Shown piece after piece: positions 42,945 to 50,927 of a stretch of DNA of 64,000 nucleotides. Origin of the DNA: Curtobacterium sp. VKM Ac-2922 (GTDB lineage Bacteria; Actinomycetota; Actinomycetes; Actinomycetales; Microbacteriaceae); contig NZ_JALGRO010000015.1 in the NCBI RefSeq assembly GCF_022815645.1, positions 31,232-95,231 of the forward strand, read 5' to 3'. The notes under the pieces were generated by a model. It had not been told where the DNA came from. It saw nothing but the letters and a program-made list of their open reading frames with translations, and did no database searches. The translations under genes were made by a program, and so were the position numbers. How positions within the stretch are numbered: position 1 is the stretch's first letter; each line of letters starts with the position of its first letter.

Positions 42945-43036
42945 GGGAACTCCTCGGATGGTGGAGTCGATCGCCGGTGACGCCAGTCCGACGCCCCGAG
43001 CGCCGTCGACTGGTCCTCCCACCGTACGTGCTTGTC

Positions 43037-43049
43037 TTGCATTCTGCAA
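43037..43049. promoter_or_regulatory. TTGCA-N3-TGCAA dyad in the promoter of the small protein gene
   Basis: This perfect 5-3-5 inverted repeat lies in an AT-rich patch about 95 bp upstream of the 81-residue protein gene. It resembles the TTTGC/GCAAA repeat before the DHA2 exporter at 34700. A shared regulator is possible but speculative. Confidence 0.35.
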
Positions 43050-43072
43050 AACAACCATGATCCTCAGGCCAG

Positions 43073-43741
43073 CTACGCGACGAGCTCGCAGAAGCTCCGG
43101 CCGGCGGCGGTCCAGCTCGCGCGGGGTTCGAGTCCGGCGACGACCGCGTGCCGACGCAGTGCGTCCAGCCCGACCTCGGCCCACGGGAACTCGGCGCTCG
43201 TGTGGCCGTCGGCGTCCACCACGCGGGCCTGGTACGCCCGGTCGGCGTCGGCCTCGACGTGGGTCTCGACGACGACACGACCGCCTTCGCGGACGATCTG
43301 ACGGCAGCGCGCCAGCAGTGCCACGGGATCGCCGCCGATGCCGATGTTGCCGTCGAGGACGAGCGCGGTGTCCCAACGTCCCTCTTCCGGCACGGTCTCG
43401 AACACCGAGCCCTGCACGGCACGACCGCCGGAGCGCTGGGCGATGGCCACGGCCTCGGCGGAGACGTCGACACCGAGCGACGGGATGCCGAGCGATCGGG
43501 CGGCGACGAGCATGCGCCCGGGGCCGCAGCCGATGTCGATCACGGGGCCGTCCACGCCGTCGAGCAACGAACGGTCCACCCGGTCGGCAGCGGCACTCCA
43601 CCGGCTGACGTCCATGGTGATCGCGACGTCCGGACGGTCGGGGTCGGTGAGCCGGAGCCGGCCGTCCGAGCGGAGTGCGCGGGCGTACGGCTCGTCGCCG
43701 CCGGTGCCGAACGTGACCGGTGCCTGGGTGGTGTCGGTCAT
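43073..43741 (-). CDS. Class I SAM-dependent methyltransferase
   Basis: This 222-residue protein has SAM motif I VIDIGCGPGRMLVAA near 75 and an acidic loop 2 (LGVDVSAEAV), followed by LVLDGNIGIGGDP and the GGRVVVETH strand. The start ATG overlaps the DUF2064 gene stop (ATGA). With GT2 and DUF2064 genes upstream it forms a three-gene operon often seen in actinobacteria. The substrate is unknown. Confidence 0.85.
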   Translation of the reverse strand: MTDTTQAPVTFGTGGDEPYARALRSDGRLRLTDPDRPDVAITMDVSRWSAAADRVDRSLLDGVDGPVIDIGCGPGRMLVAARSLGIPSLGVDVSAEAVAIAQRSGGRAVQGSVFETVPEEGRWDTALVLDGNIGIGGDPVALLARCRQIVREGGRVVVETHVEADADRAYQARVVDADGHTSAEFPWAEVGLDALRRHAVVAGLEPRASWTAAGRSFCELVA

Positions 43742-44388
43742 CGGGTACCTCCGGCGGTGAGGGTGTCGGTCGGGCATGCGGCCAGGGCTGCGGCGAACGC
43801 CGAACCGGGGACGAGTGCCGCGACACGGTGGGCGTCGTCGATCAGGTCGACGTCGAGCAGGGTGGGCAGCGTGCCGACGTCGAGTCCGGCGTCGACCAGG
43901 CGAGCGCGCTGGACGGCGCCGGTGTCGTCCTGGGACATCGGCACGCCGCGGATCAACGACCCGTCGGGCTCGCGCAGGTACAGCGACCAGAAGCCGCCGT
44001 CCTCGGCCGGGCCGAACCAGGCGTCCCGCTCGGCATCGTCGAGGACCGGGGCGAGGTCAGCGGCGGACAGCTGCGGGGTGTCCATGCCGACCAGCAGCGT
44101 GGGTCCGGTCATCGTGTCGAACAGGAAGCCCAGGCGCTCGTCCAGACCACCGTCGGGCTGGTGCAGCACCTCGAAGCCCTCGGCAGCGTCGGGTGTGACC
44201 TGGCCGTCGAAGAACAGCACGCGGCGCGCGACGGGCAGGGCCTGCACGGTGCGCAGGGTGTCGTCGAGGCTGGCGGCAGCGACCCGGGCGGCACCCTCGG
44301 CGGTGATGGCCGGTGCCAGACGGGTCTTGACCTTGCCGGGCAGGCACTCCTTGGCGATCACGACCACCGTGACGTCCACCGCGCTCAT
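43738..44388 (-). CDS. DUF2064/TIGR04282-type nucleotidyl/glycosyl transferase-like protein
   Basis: This 216-residue protein has KECLPGKVKTRLAPAITAEGAARVAAASLDDTL, which matches the KxxxPGxVKTRL signature of the DUF2064 family, and LVGMDTPQL, the usual metal or nucleotide site (VGxDxP). Its end overlaps the methyltransferase gene and its start overlaps the GT2 gene, both by 4 bp. The reaction is not established. Confidence 0.85.
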   Translation of the reverse strand: MSAVDVTVVVIAKECLPGKVKTRLAPAITAEGAARVAAASLDDTLRTVQALPVARRVLFFDGQVTPDAAEGFEVLHQPDGGLDERLGFLFDTMTGPTLLVGMDTPQLSAADLAPVLDDAERDAWFGPAEDGGFWSLYLREPDGSLIRGVPMSQDDTGAVQRARLVDAGLDVGTLPTLLDVDLIDDAHRVAALVPGSAFAAALAACPTDTLTAGGTR

Positions 44389-45104
44389 GCGTTCGTCCCT
44401 TCCGGAGCCGCAGCCGCAGCCGGCGCGACGGTCCGCACCCGCGCCTGGCGCCGGTACTGCCGCAACAGCCGCGACATGTCGCGCACGGCGTTGATCGTGC
44501 CGCGCAGCGTGCCGGTCACCTTGCTGTCGCCGATGCGCTGCTCGTAGCCGATGTCCGACTCGTCGACGCGCCACCCGGCGGCGTGCGCGGCCAGCACCAT
44601 CTCGAGCGGATAGCCGCTGCGGCGGTCCTGCAGGTCGAGCGCGACCAGGTCCGCACGGCGCATCACGCGCATGGGTCCGAGGTCGCGCAGCCGGTAGCCG
44701 GTCGCGCGGCGCATCAGGACGGCCAGCACGCGGTTCGCGAAGCGGGCGTGGGGTGCCCAGGCAGCGGGGGTCGTGGGGACGCGGCGACCGAGCGCCAGGT
44801 CGACCGACCCGGACGCGACGCGGGCGACGAGCGGGGGGAGCTCGGCGGGGTCCATCGAGGCGTCGGCGTCACAGAAGGCCACGTACTCGGCGGTGGCAGC
44901 AGCGACACCGGCGGCGCAGGCCGAGCCGAACCCGCGACGGGTCTCGGTCACCACGAGGGCGCCGTGTGCGCGGGCCACGTCGGCGGACCCGTCCGTCGAG
45001 CCGTTGTCGACGACGATCGCGCGGTACCCCTCGGGCAGGCGGCCGATCACCTTCGGCAGGGCGTCCGCCTCGTCCAGGCACGGCAGGATCACGTCGACGT
45101 TCAT
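44385..45104 (-). CDS. Family 2 glycosyltransferase
   Basis: This 239-residue GT-A protein has DVILPCLDEADALPKVI at the start, VVDNGSTDGS near 35, the DxD-type CDADASMDP near 80, and a C-terminal arginine-rich helix but no TM helix. It probably transfers sugar to a lipid or small acceptor. The start at 45104 is chosen by homology; ATG 45113 is also possible. It is the first gene of the GT2-DUF2064-methyltransferase operon. Confidence 0.85.
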   Translation of the reverse strand: MNVDVILPCLDEADALPKVIGRLPEGYRAIVVDNGSTDGSADVARAHGALVVTETRRGFGSACAAGVAAATAEYVAFCDADASMDPAELPPLVARVASGSVDLALGRRVPTTPAAWAPHARFANRVLAVLMRRATGYRLRDLGPMRVMRRADLVALDLQDRRSGYPLEMVLAAHAAGWRVDESDIGYEQRIGDSKVTGTLRGTINAVRDMSRLLRQYRRQARVRTVAPAAAAAPEGTNA

Positions 45105-45250
45105 GCCGACCATTCGGTGCGGTCGGTCGTTTCGACGGGAGGGCGTTGCCATGCACACCAGGCAACCGGAGTGCTGCCGGTGATGCACAGGGAGCTCGTA
45201 CCCCCTGACCGGTTTCCGTTCAGATTCGCCCCGAACGGGGGCCAGCCGAC

Positions 45251-45298
45251 ACCGGACTGGAGGCCCGTGGCGGCGCCGCCACGGGCCTCCAGTCCGGT
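45251..45298. terminator. Perfect 48-bp GGAGGC-family palindrome
   Basis: ACCGGACTGGAGGCCCGTGG and its exact complement flank the centre CGGCGCCG. It lies 19 bp after the end of the epimerase gene, so it probably ends the mtnP-epimerase operon and separates it from the GT2 operon promoter. Confidence 0.7.
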
Positions 45299-45317
45299 CG
45301 TGGTCCGGACCGAGCGC

Positions 45318-46388
45318 TCAGCGCACCGCCGCGCGCAGCGGCGCGTCCGCGAACTCGCGCATGCCGCGCTCGAAGTCGACCTCGGCGTGCCAGCCCAGCT
45401 CGTCGGCGATCCGCGCCGACGACGCCGTCACGTGGCGGACGTCGCCGAGCCGGTACTCACCGGTGACGACGGGCTGCAACCCGGCGGTGCCGGCGATCGC
45501 CGCGGCCATGTCGCCGATCGTGTGCACCGTGCCCGAGCCGACGTTGAACGCCCGGAACGAGTCGTCGGACATTGTTGCCGTCGCACCGATCGAGGCGAGG
45601 TTCGCGCCGGCGACGTCGTCCACGTGCACGAAGTCACGGCGCTGCCGTCCGTCCTCGAACACGCGGGGGGCCTCGCCGCGGGCGATCGCCGAGCGGAACA
45701 GCGACGCGACCCCCGCGTAGGGCGTGTTCGCGGGCATGCCCGGGCCGTAGACGTTGTGGTACCGCAACGCGACGGCACGGCCGCCCGTCGCCCGGGCCCA
45801 CGACGACGCCAGGTGCTCCTGCGCGACCTTGGTCTGCGCGTACACGTTGCGGGGGTCGAGCGCGGCGGACTCGTCGATCAGCCCGGGGACGAGCGGCTGC
45901 CCGTCGGGACCGATCGGGTCGAAGCGGCCCGCGTCCAGGTCCTCGCGGCGTCGCGCAGGGGGCCGCACCGGGGTGCCGTCGGTCGTGGCGTAGGCGCCCT
46001 CGCCGTAGACGACCATCGAGCTCGCGACGACGAGCCGCCCGATGCTGGCGCTGTCCATCGCGGCGAGCACGTGCGCGGTGCCGGCGTCGTTGGTCGACAC
46101 GTAGTCGGGGGCGTCCTGGAAGTCCACGCCGAGGCCGACCTTGGCGGCCTGGTGGCAGACGACCTCGATGCCGTCGAGCGCTGCCTCGAGCGCGATGCGG
46201 TCGCGGACGTCGCCGTGCACGACCTCGATTCCGGTCCGCTCCAGCTCGTGCAGCACCGCCGTCGGGTCGCCGTGCACGTCGGCGCGCAGGGAGTCGAGGA
46301 CGCGGACCTCGTGCCCGTCGGCGATCGCGCGGCGGACGATGGCGGAGCCGATGAAGCCCGCGCCGCCGGTGACGAGCAGGCGGCTCAT
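45318..46388 (-). CDS. NAD-dependent epimerase/dehydratase (extended SDR)
   Basis: This 356-residue protein has LLVTGGAGFIGSAIVRRAI at the N-terminus, the catalytic Ser in SSMVVYGEG near 120, YAQTK (Tyr/Lys) near 187, and RYHNVYGPGMP. These are features of nucleotide-sugar epimerases. The start overlaps the stop of the upstream phosphorylase gene (ATGA). The sugar substrate is unknown. The nearby GT2 gene suggests glycan modification. Confidence 0.87.
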   Translation of the reverse strand: MSRLLVTGGAGFIGSAIVRRAIADGHEVRVLDSLRADVHGDPTAVLHELERTGIEVVHGDVRDRIALEAALDGIEVVCHQAAKVGLGVDFQDAPDYVSTNDAGTAHVLAAMDSASIGRLVVASSMVVYGEGAYATTDGTPVRPPARRREDLDAGRFDPIGPDGQPLVPGLIDESAALDPRNVYAQTKVAQEHLASSWARATGGRAVALRYHNVYGPGMPANTPYAGVASLFRSAIARGEAPRVFEDGRQRRDFVHVDDVAGANLASIGATATMSDDSFRAFNVGSGTVHTIGDMAAAIAGTAGLQPVVTGEYRLGDVRHVTASSARIADELGWHAEVDFERGMREFADAPLRAAVR

Positions 46389-47320
46389 GCTCGCGTGCCG
46401 TGCTGCGCGGTCTGCTGACGTGGCATCGTGTCCGTGCCCTTCTGCATGATCGTGGCGCTCGCCGCGGCGGGGACCAGCTCGCGCGGGGTGAAGTCGTCCG
46501 GGATCGCCGCGACGATCGACCCGATCGCGCGGACGATGACCTGGTTGGCCCGCGCCAGACGCTCCATCACCATGCCGTGCGTGACGGGTTCCTCGGTGCT
46601 GGCGGCGGCCTCGTCCTCGGTCGGGGCCAGGCCCGCGTCGGCGTCGGTGACGAACGACAGGTTCACCGTGCCGATCCCGAGCTCGGCGGCCAGCGGCACC
46701 TCGGGCGTCATCGTCATGTTGATCGTGTGCCCGCCGGCCTGTCGCAGCCAGACCGACTCCGCGCGGGTCGAGAACCGCGGGCCCTGGATCACCACGCACG
46801 TGCTTGTCGGGCGGAACGGCACGTCCAGCGCGGCGACGGCCTCGACCGCAGCCCGCCGGAGCACGGGGTCGAACGGGTCCGCGAAGGACAGGTGCTGCAC
46901 GGCGTCCTCGAAGAACGTGTCCGCGCGGCCCCACGTGCGGTCGATCAGCTGGTCGGTCACCACGAAGGTGCCGGGTGCGTAGTCGGGGTGCAGTCCGCCG
47001 ACGGCGCTCGAGGACACGATCGCGCGCACCCCGAGGGAGCGGAGCGCCCACAGGTTCGCGCGGTGGTTGATGCGGTGCGGTGCGACCGAGTGCTCGCGGC
47101 CGTGGCGGGTCAGGAACGCGACGCGCTTGCCTGCCATCGTGCCGACCGTGATCGGGGACGAGGTCGCTCCGAACGGCGTGGGGACGTCGATCTCGTCGGC
47201 GGTGCCGGGGGCGAAGAGCTCGTAGAGGCCGGAGCCCCCGATCACCCCGATCGTCACGGTTCCGGCGTCGTCCGTTCGGTCGCGGTCCGTTCGGTGGTCG
47301 TCCGGTCGGTCGTTGTCCAC
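46385..47320 (-). CDS. mtnP: S-methyl-5'-thioadenosine phosphorylase-family protein
   Basis: This 311-residue purine-nucleoside-phosphorylase-type protein has IGVIGGSGLYELF near 20, LTRHGREHSVAPHRINHRANLWAL (phosphate/ribose sites), and VIQGPRFSTRAESVWLR and INMTMTPEVPLAAELG near 200. It probably cleaves methylthioadenosine in methionine salvage. GTG 47320 with GGAGG at 4-bp spacing is the start. A longer frame continues upstream but lacks a ribosome site. Confidence 0.85.
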   Translation of the reverse strand: MDNDRPDDHRTDRDRTDDAGTVTIGVIGGSGLYELFAPGTADEIDVPTPFGATSSPITVGTMAGKRVAFLTRHGREHSVAPHRINHRANLWALRSLGVRAIVSSSAVGGLHPDYAPGTFVVTDQLIDRTWGRADTFFEDAVQHLSFADPFDPVLRRAAVEAVAALDVPFRPTSTCVVIQGPRFSTRAESVWLRQAGGHTINMTMTPEVPLAAELGIGTVNLSFVTDADAGLAPTEDEAAASTEEPVTHGMVMERLARANQVIVRAIGSIVAAIPDDFTPRELVPAAASATIMQKGTDTMPRQQTAQHGTRA

Positions 47321-47416
47321 AGGTCCTCCAGATCGTCGGGGTGCGCTCGGCGCGCTGGATACGCTACTGAGGTGCGGTGTCCAGGCGCTGCACGGACAAG
47401 GCATTCGGAGGCCCCC

Positions 47417-48715
47417 TTGCGAACGATCGGTCAGCACGGCGACGCGGTCCGCGCGCTGGTCGCGCCCGCGCTGCCGTCGGCTGGTGCGTCCGGTTCCGGC
47501 GATCCGGTCCCGGTTGACGACCTGCAGGCGCAGCGCGTGGACGACCTCGCTGCCGACACCGGTGCGGGGCACGGGTACCGCGTGCTCGGGCGGGCCGTGC
47601 GGTCGCCGATCCCGCTGCCCCCGTTCGACAACAGCCAGATGGACGGCTTCGCGGTGCGGGCTGCGGACGCGGGCGCGACCCTGCGCGTCGTCGCGCCGAT
47701 CCCGGCCGGTGCGGTGCCGTCGGACCTGCAGCCCGGCACGGCGGCACCCATCATGACCGGAGCGCGCATCCCCGTCGGCGCCGATGCGGTGTTCCCGGTC
47801 GAGGCAACGGCGCCCGGGGCGTTCCCCGCGGCGTTGTCGCTGCCGACGGTGACCGTGCCGGACGACCTGACCGCGGGCACCTTCGTGCGGACGACCGGGT
47901 CCGACCTGGCAGCCGATGCCGTCGTCGTGCCGGCCGGGGCACTCCTGACCCCGGCGGTGCTCGGGGCGCTGGCGGCGGCTGGGGTCAGGCAGGTCGACCT
48001 GGTCCGGCGGCCGCGGGTACTGGTCGTGTCGACGGGGTCAGAGCTCGACGGGGTCGACGGTGAGGCTGCGGGCGTTGCGGTTGCGGGTGCCGCCAGCGGT
48101 GGCGCGGGCATCAACGACGCGAACGGTGTGGCACTGCGGGCGGCCCTGGCCGAGGTCGGTGCCGAGTCCCGCACGGTCCGTGTCCCCGACGACGAAGCCC
48201 GCTTCACGGCCGCGCTCGAACACGCGGTGGGGGACTGGGCCGACCTGGTGCTGACCACGGGCGGCATCAGCGCCGGCGCGTACGAGGTCGTGCGACAGGC
48301 CCTCGAACCCCGCGGGCTCGTCGTCACCCCGGTCGCGATGCAGCCCGGCGGCCCGCAGGCACTCGGCACCGTGCCGTTCGACGGGCGCCCGGTCCCCGTC
48401 GTCGCGTTCCCGGGCAACCCCGTTTCGGCGCTCGTCTCGTTCGAGGTGTTCCTGCGCCCCGTCCTCGCCCGCGCCGCCGGCATGGCCGAGTCGCGTCCTG
48501 TCCAGGTGCTGCCCGCCGCGGACGCCGCCGAGTCGCCCGTCGGCAAGCACCAGGTCCGCCGCGGTCGCGTGGTCGACGGGCGCGTGCACTTCGTCGGTGG
48601 CCCGTCCTCGCACCTGCTCGCCCACTACGCCGACGCCACGCACCTGGTGCACGTGCCCGTCGGCACCGCCGCCGTCGCCCCCGGCGATCCCCTGACCGTC
48701 TGGAGCCTGCGATGA
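47417..48715 (+). CDS. moeA: Molybdopterin molybdotransferase MoeA
   Basis: This 432-residue protein has MoeA motifs: PPFDNSQMDGFAVRA near 70, IMTGARIPVGADAVFPVE near 115, VSTGSEL near 200, TTGGISAGAYEVV near 280, and FPGNPVSALVSFEVF near 335. It inserts molybdate into the cofactor. The start is the rare TTG 47417, set by a perfectly placed GGAGG (5-bp spacing); no ATG or GTG lies near. It is the first gene of a four-gene Mo-cofactor operon. Confidence 0.9.
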   Translation: MRTIGQHGDAVRALVAPALPSAGASGSGDPVPVDDLQAQRVDDLAADTGAGHGYRVLGRAVRSPIPLPPFDNSQMDGFAVRAADAGATLRVVAPIPAGAVPSDLQPGTAAPIMTGARIPVGADAVFPVEATAPGAFPAALSLPTVTVPDDLTAGTFVRTTGSDLAADAVVVPAGALLTPAVLGALAAAGVRQVDLVRRPRVLVVSTGSELDGVDGEAAGVAVAGAASGGAGINDANGVALRAALAEVGAESRTVRVPDDEARFTAALEHAVGDWADLVLTTGGISAGAYEVVRQALEPRGLVVTPVAMQPGGPQALGTVPFDGRPVPVVAFPGNPVSALVSFEVFLRPVLARAAGMAESRPVQVLPAADAAESPVGKHQVRRGRVVDGRVHFVGGPSSHLLAHYADATHLVHVPVGTAAVAPGDPLTVWSLR

Positions 48716-49239
48716 CCGACGCCCCCACCGACCCGTCGACGACCGAGCAGCCGCGGGCCGAGCAGCCGCAGGCCGAGCTCTCCCACGTCCGCGCCGACGG
48801 CAGCGCGCACATGGTCGACGTCTCCGACAAGGACGTCACCGCCCGGTCGGCCACCGCCACCGCCACCCTGATCACCCGGCCGGACGTCGTCGCGCGCATC
48901 CTCGACGGATCCCTCCCCAAGGGCGAGGTGATCGGCACCGCGCGCATCGCCGCGATCATGGCGGTCAAGAAGACCTCGGACCTGGTGCCGCTCTGCCACC
49001 CGCTGCCCATCGCCGGCGTGCAGGTCGACATCACCGGCGCGGACGACCGGGTCGTGGTGCAGGTGACGGTGAAGACCACGTCGCGCACCGGGGTCGAGAT
49101 GGAGGCGCTGACCGGTGCGAGCGTCGGCGCCCTGACCGTGTACGACATGGTGAAGGCCGTCGACCGCACGGCCACGATCACGGACGTCCGGGTGCTCGAG
49201 AAGCACGGCGGGCGGTCCGGGGACTGGAGCGCACGATGA
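48712..49239 (+). CDS. moaC: Cyclic pyranopterin monophosphate synthase MoaC
   Basis: This 175-residue protein has a short extra N-terminus (about 25 residues, rich in Glu/Gln/Pro), then MVDVSDKDVTARSATA, KGEVIGTARIAAIMAVKKTSDLVPLCHPLPI (catalytic Lys and His) and TGVEMEALTGASVGALTVYDM. The start overlaps moeA by 4 bp. Confidence 0.95.
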   Translation: MTDAPTDPSTTEQPRAEQPQAELSHVRADGSAHMVDVSDKDVTARSATATATLITRPDVVARILDGSLPKGEVIGTARIAAIMAVKKTSDLVPLCHPLPIAGVQVDITGADDRVVVQVTVKTTSRTGVEMEALTGASVGALTVYDMVKAVDRTATITDVRVLEKHGGRSGDWSAR

Positions 49240-49748
49240 CCTCGCAGCCGACCAGGGGCCGTGGGGTGGTGCTCGTCGTCTCCACCTCGGCCGCCATCGA
49301 CGCATCGCTCGACACCACGGGCCCGACGATCGCCGGGTGGCTCCGCGGACACGACTTCACGGTCGACGAGCCCGTCATCGTGCCGGACGGCGGCCCGATC
49401 GCCGAGACCGTCACCGCCGAACTGCTCGCCGGTGCCCGCGTCGTGATCACCACCGGCGGCACCGGGGTCACCCCGACCGACCGCACGCCCGAGGCCGTCG
49501 CCCCGCTGCTCGACCTCGAACTGCCCGGCGTGCTCGAAGAGGTCCGCCGTCGCGGGCTCGCCGGTGCCGGACCGACCGCGCTGCTCAGCCGCGGTGTGGC
49601 GGGCATCGCCTCGACCGGGGCGTTCGTCGTCACGCTGCCCGGGTCCCGTGGCGGTGTCGCCGACGGTCTGGCCGTGCTCGACGGGCTGCTCGACCACGTG
49701 CTCGCCCAGGTCCACGGCGAGGGCCACGCCCGCCGGAGCCACGCGTGA
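49236..49748 (+). CDS. mogA: Molybdopterin adenylyltransferase (MogA/MoaB family)
   Basis: This 170-residue protein has the MoCF fold signature VVITTGGTGVTPTDRTPEAVAPLLD and the later AGPTALLSRGVAGI and VTLPGSRGGVADGL. It adenylates molybdopterin before metal insertion. It overlaps moaC by 4 bp and moaE by 4 bp. Confidence 0.9.
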   Translation: MTSQPTRGRGVVLVVSTSAAIDASLDTTGPTIAGWLRGHDFTVDEPVIVPDGGPIAETVTAELLAGARVVITTGGTGVTPTDRTPEAVAPLLDLELPGVLEEVRRRGLAGAGPTALLSRGVAGIASTGAFVVTLPGSRGGVADGLAVLDGLLDHVLAQVHGEGHARRSHA

Positions 49749-50188
49749 CCGCCGCGGTGCCCGCTGCCGACCGGGTGGTGCTCGCCGACGTGGTCGACGT
49801 ACCGATCACCGTCGAGCAGGTGTCCGCCGTCGTCGCCTCGGACCAGGACGGCGCCGTCGTCACGTTCGCCGGTGTCGTGCGCGACCACGACGGTGGCAAG
49901 GGCGTCACCGCACTCGGGTACGAGCGACACCCCAGCGCCGGACAGGTCATCGCCGAGGTCGCCCGGTCGATCGCCGACGAGCACCCCGGCGTGCGCATCG
50001 CCGTGCTGCACCGCGTGGGTGACCTGGTCGTCGGGGACGTCGCGCTCGCTGCCGCGGTGTCGTCGCCGCACCGGGCCCAGGCGTTCGCCGCGTGTGCCGC
50101 GCTGATCGACCTGGTCAAGGAGCGCACCCCGATCTGGAAGCACCAGCGGTTCACCGACGGCTCCGACGAATGGGTGGCGTCCCTCTGA
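49745..50188 (+). CDS. moaE: Molybdopterin synthase catalytic subunit MoaE
   Basis: This 147-residue protein starts at GTG, overlapping the previous stop. It has VVTFAGVVRDHDGGKGVTALGYERHPSA (the MoaE active region), IAVLHRVGDLVVGD and RTPIWKHQRFTDGSDEWV with the catalytic Lys. No moaA or moaD, nor a molybdate transporter, is in this window, so the pathway is completed elsewhere. Confidence 0.93.
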   Translation: MTAAVPAADRVVLADVVDVPITVEQVSAVVASDQDGAVVTFAGVVRDHDGGKGVTALGYERHPSAGQVIAEVARSIADEHPGVRIAVLHRVGDLVVGDVALAAAVSSPHRAQAFAACAALIDLVKERTPIWKHQRFTDGSDEWVASL

Positions 50189-50233
50189 CGCGGGCGTAGC
50201 GCGGACTCCGAGCAGAACCATAGGATCCGGAGC

Positions 50234-50632
50234 ATGAGCGTGCTGCTGCCCGGGATCACCGTCGTCCTGCTGGTCTTCGCCCTGATCGACATCCTGACCA
50301 AGACGGACGACCAGATCCGTGGGCTGCCGAAGATCGCCTGGGTGATCCTGGTGGTGCTGGTCCCCGTCGTCGGCAGCGTCGTGTGGTTCGCCATCGGCCA
50401 CGACTGGGCTCCGGGCCCACGCAACCACGGCCGGTACATCGAGCCCAACCGCCACGAGGACCACCACCCCACCCTCGGCCACGCCCGGGCGGCGCACGGG
50501 GACCGCCGCGTGACGACCACCGAGCAAGAGCTCGCCGAACTCGACCGCGAGATCGAGTTCTGGGAGGCGAAGGCCCGGCTCAAGCGCGCCAAGGAAGCCG
50601 CTGGCGAGTCCGACTCCGCCTCGGCAACCTGA
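50234..50632 (+). CDS. PLDc_N-domain membrane protein
   Basis: This 132-residue protein has two N-terminal TM helices (GITVVLLVFALIDIL and AWVILVVLVPVVGSVVWFAIG) of the phospholipase D-nuclease N-terminal type. A charged coiled coil (EQELAELDREIEFWEAKARLKRAKEAA) follows. The function is unknown; this is a common small actinobacterial membrane protein. Confidence 0.78.
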   Translation: MSVLLPGITVVLLVFALIDILTKTDDQIRGLPKIAWVILVVLVPVVGSVVWFAIGHDWAPGPRNHGRYIEPNRHEDHHPTLGHARAAHGDRRVTTTEQELAELDREIEFWEAKARLKRAKEAAGESDSASAT

Positions 50633-50824
50633 CCCGCATTCTGCCCCGGCGCGCGCACGAGCCCGTGCGAGGTCGACCGTGACGTGCGAGGCAACAACCT
50701 CGCACCCGCCGGCCGAATCGGCACCAGCTACCAACCGCGCACGCCGCGCACCCGGCGACCGAGCCGACGTACCGGGGCTGAGCCGGGCCTCCCGTCCGAC
50801 CTGGCAGGTGGGTTCTCCTGCCGC

Positions 50825-50870
50825 CGGAACGACAACACGGACGTCGTACGACATCGGATCTGTCGTTCCG
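50825..50870. promoter_or_regulatory. Long interrupted dyad upstream of the ABC-F gene
   Basis: Outer arms CGGAACGACA and TGTCGTTCCG (36 bp centre to centre) share their axis with an inner palindrome GTCGTACGAC at 50843-50852. The site lies 58 bp before the ABC-F start. In the same 295-bp gap (50633-50927) there is also a GAGCCGGGCCTCC half-arm near 50782, but no gene. It could be a regulator site or RNA hairpin. Confidence 0.5.
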
Positions 50871-50927
50871 AGTCAGCGCAACCCCCCCGCGCACCGCGCA
50901 CCCCCGCGCGCCACCTACCCTGGACGG

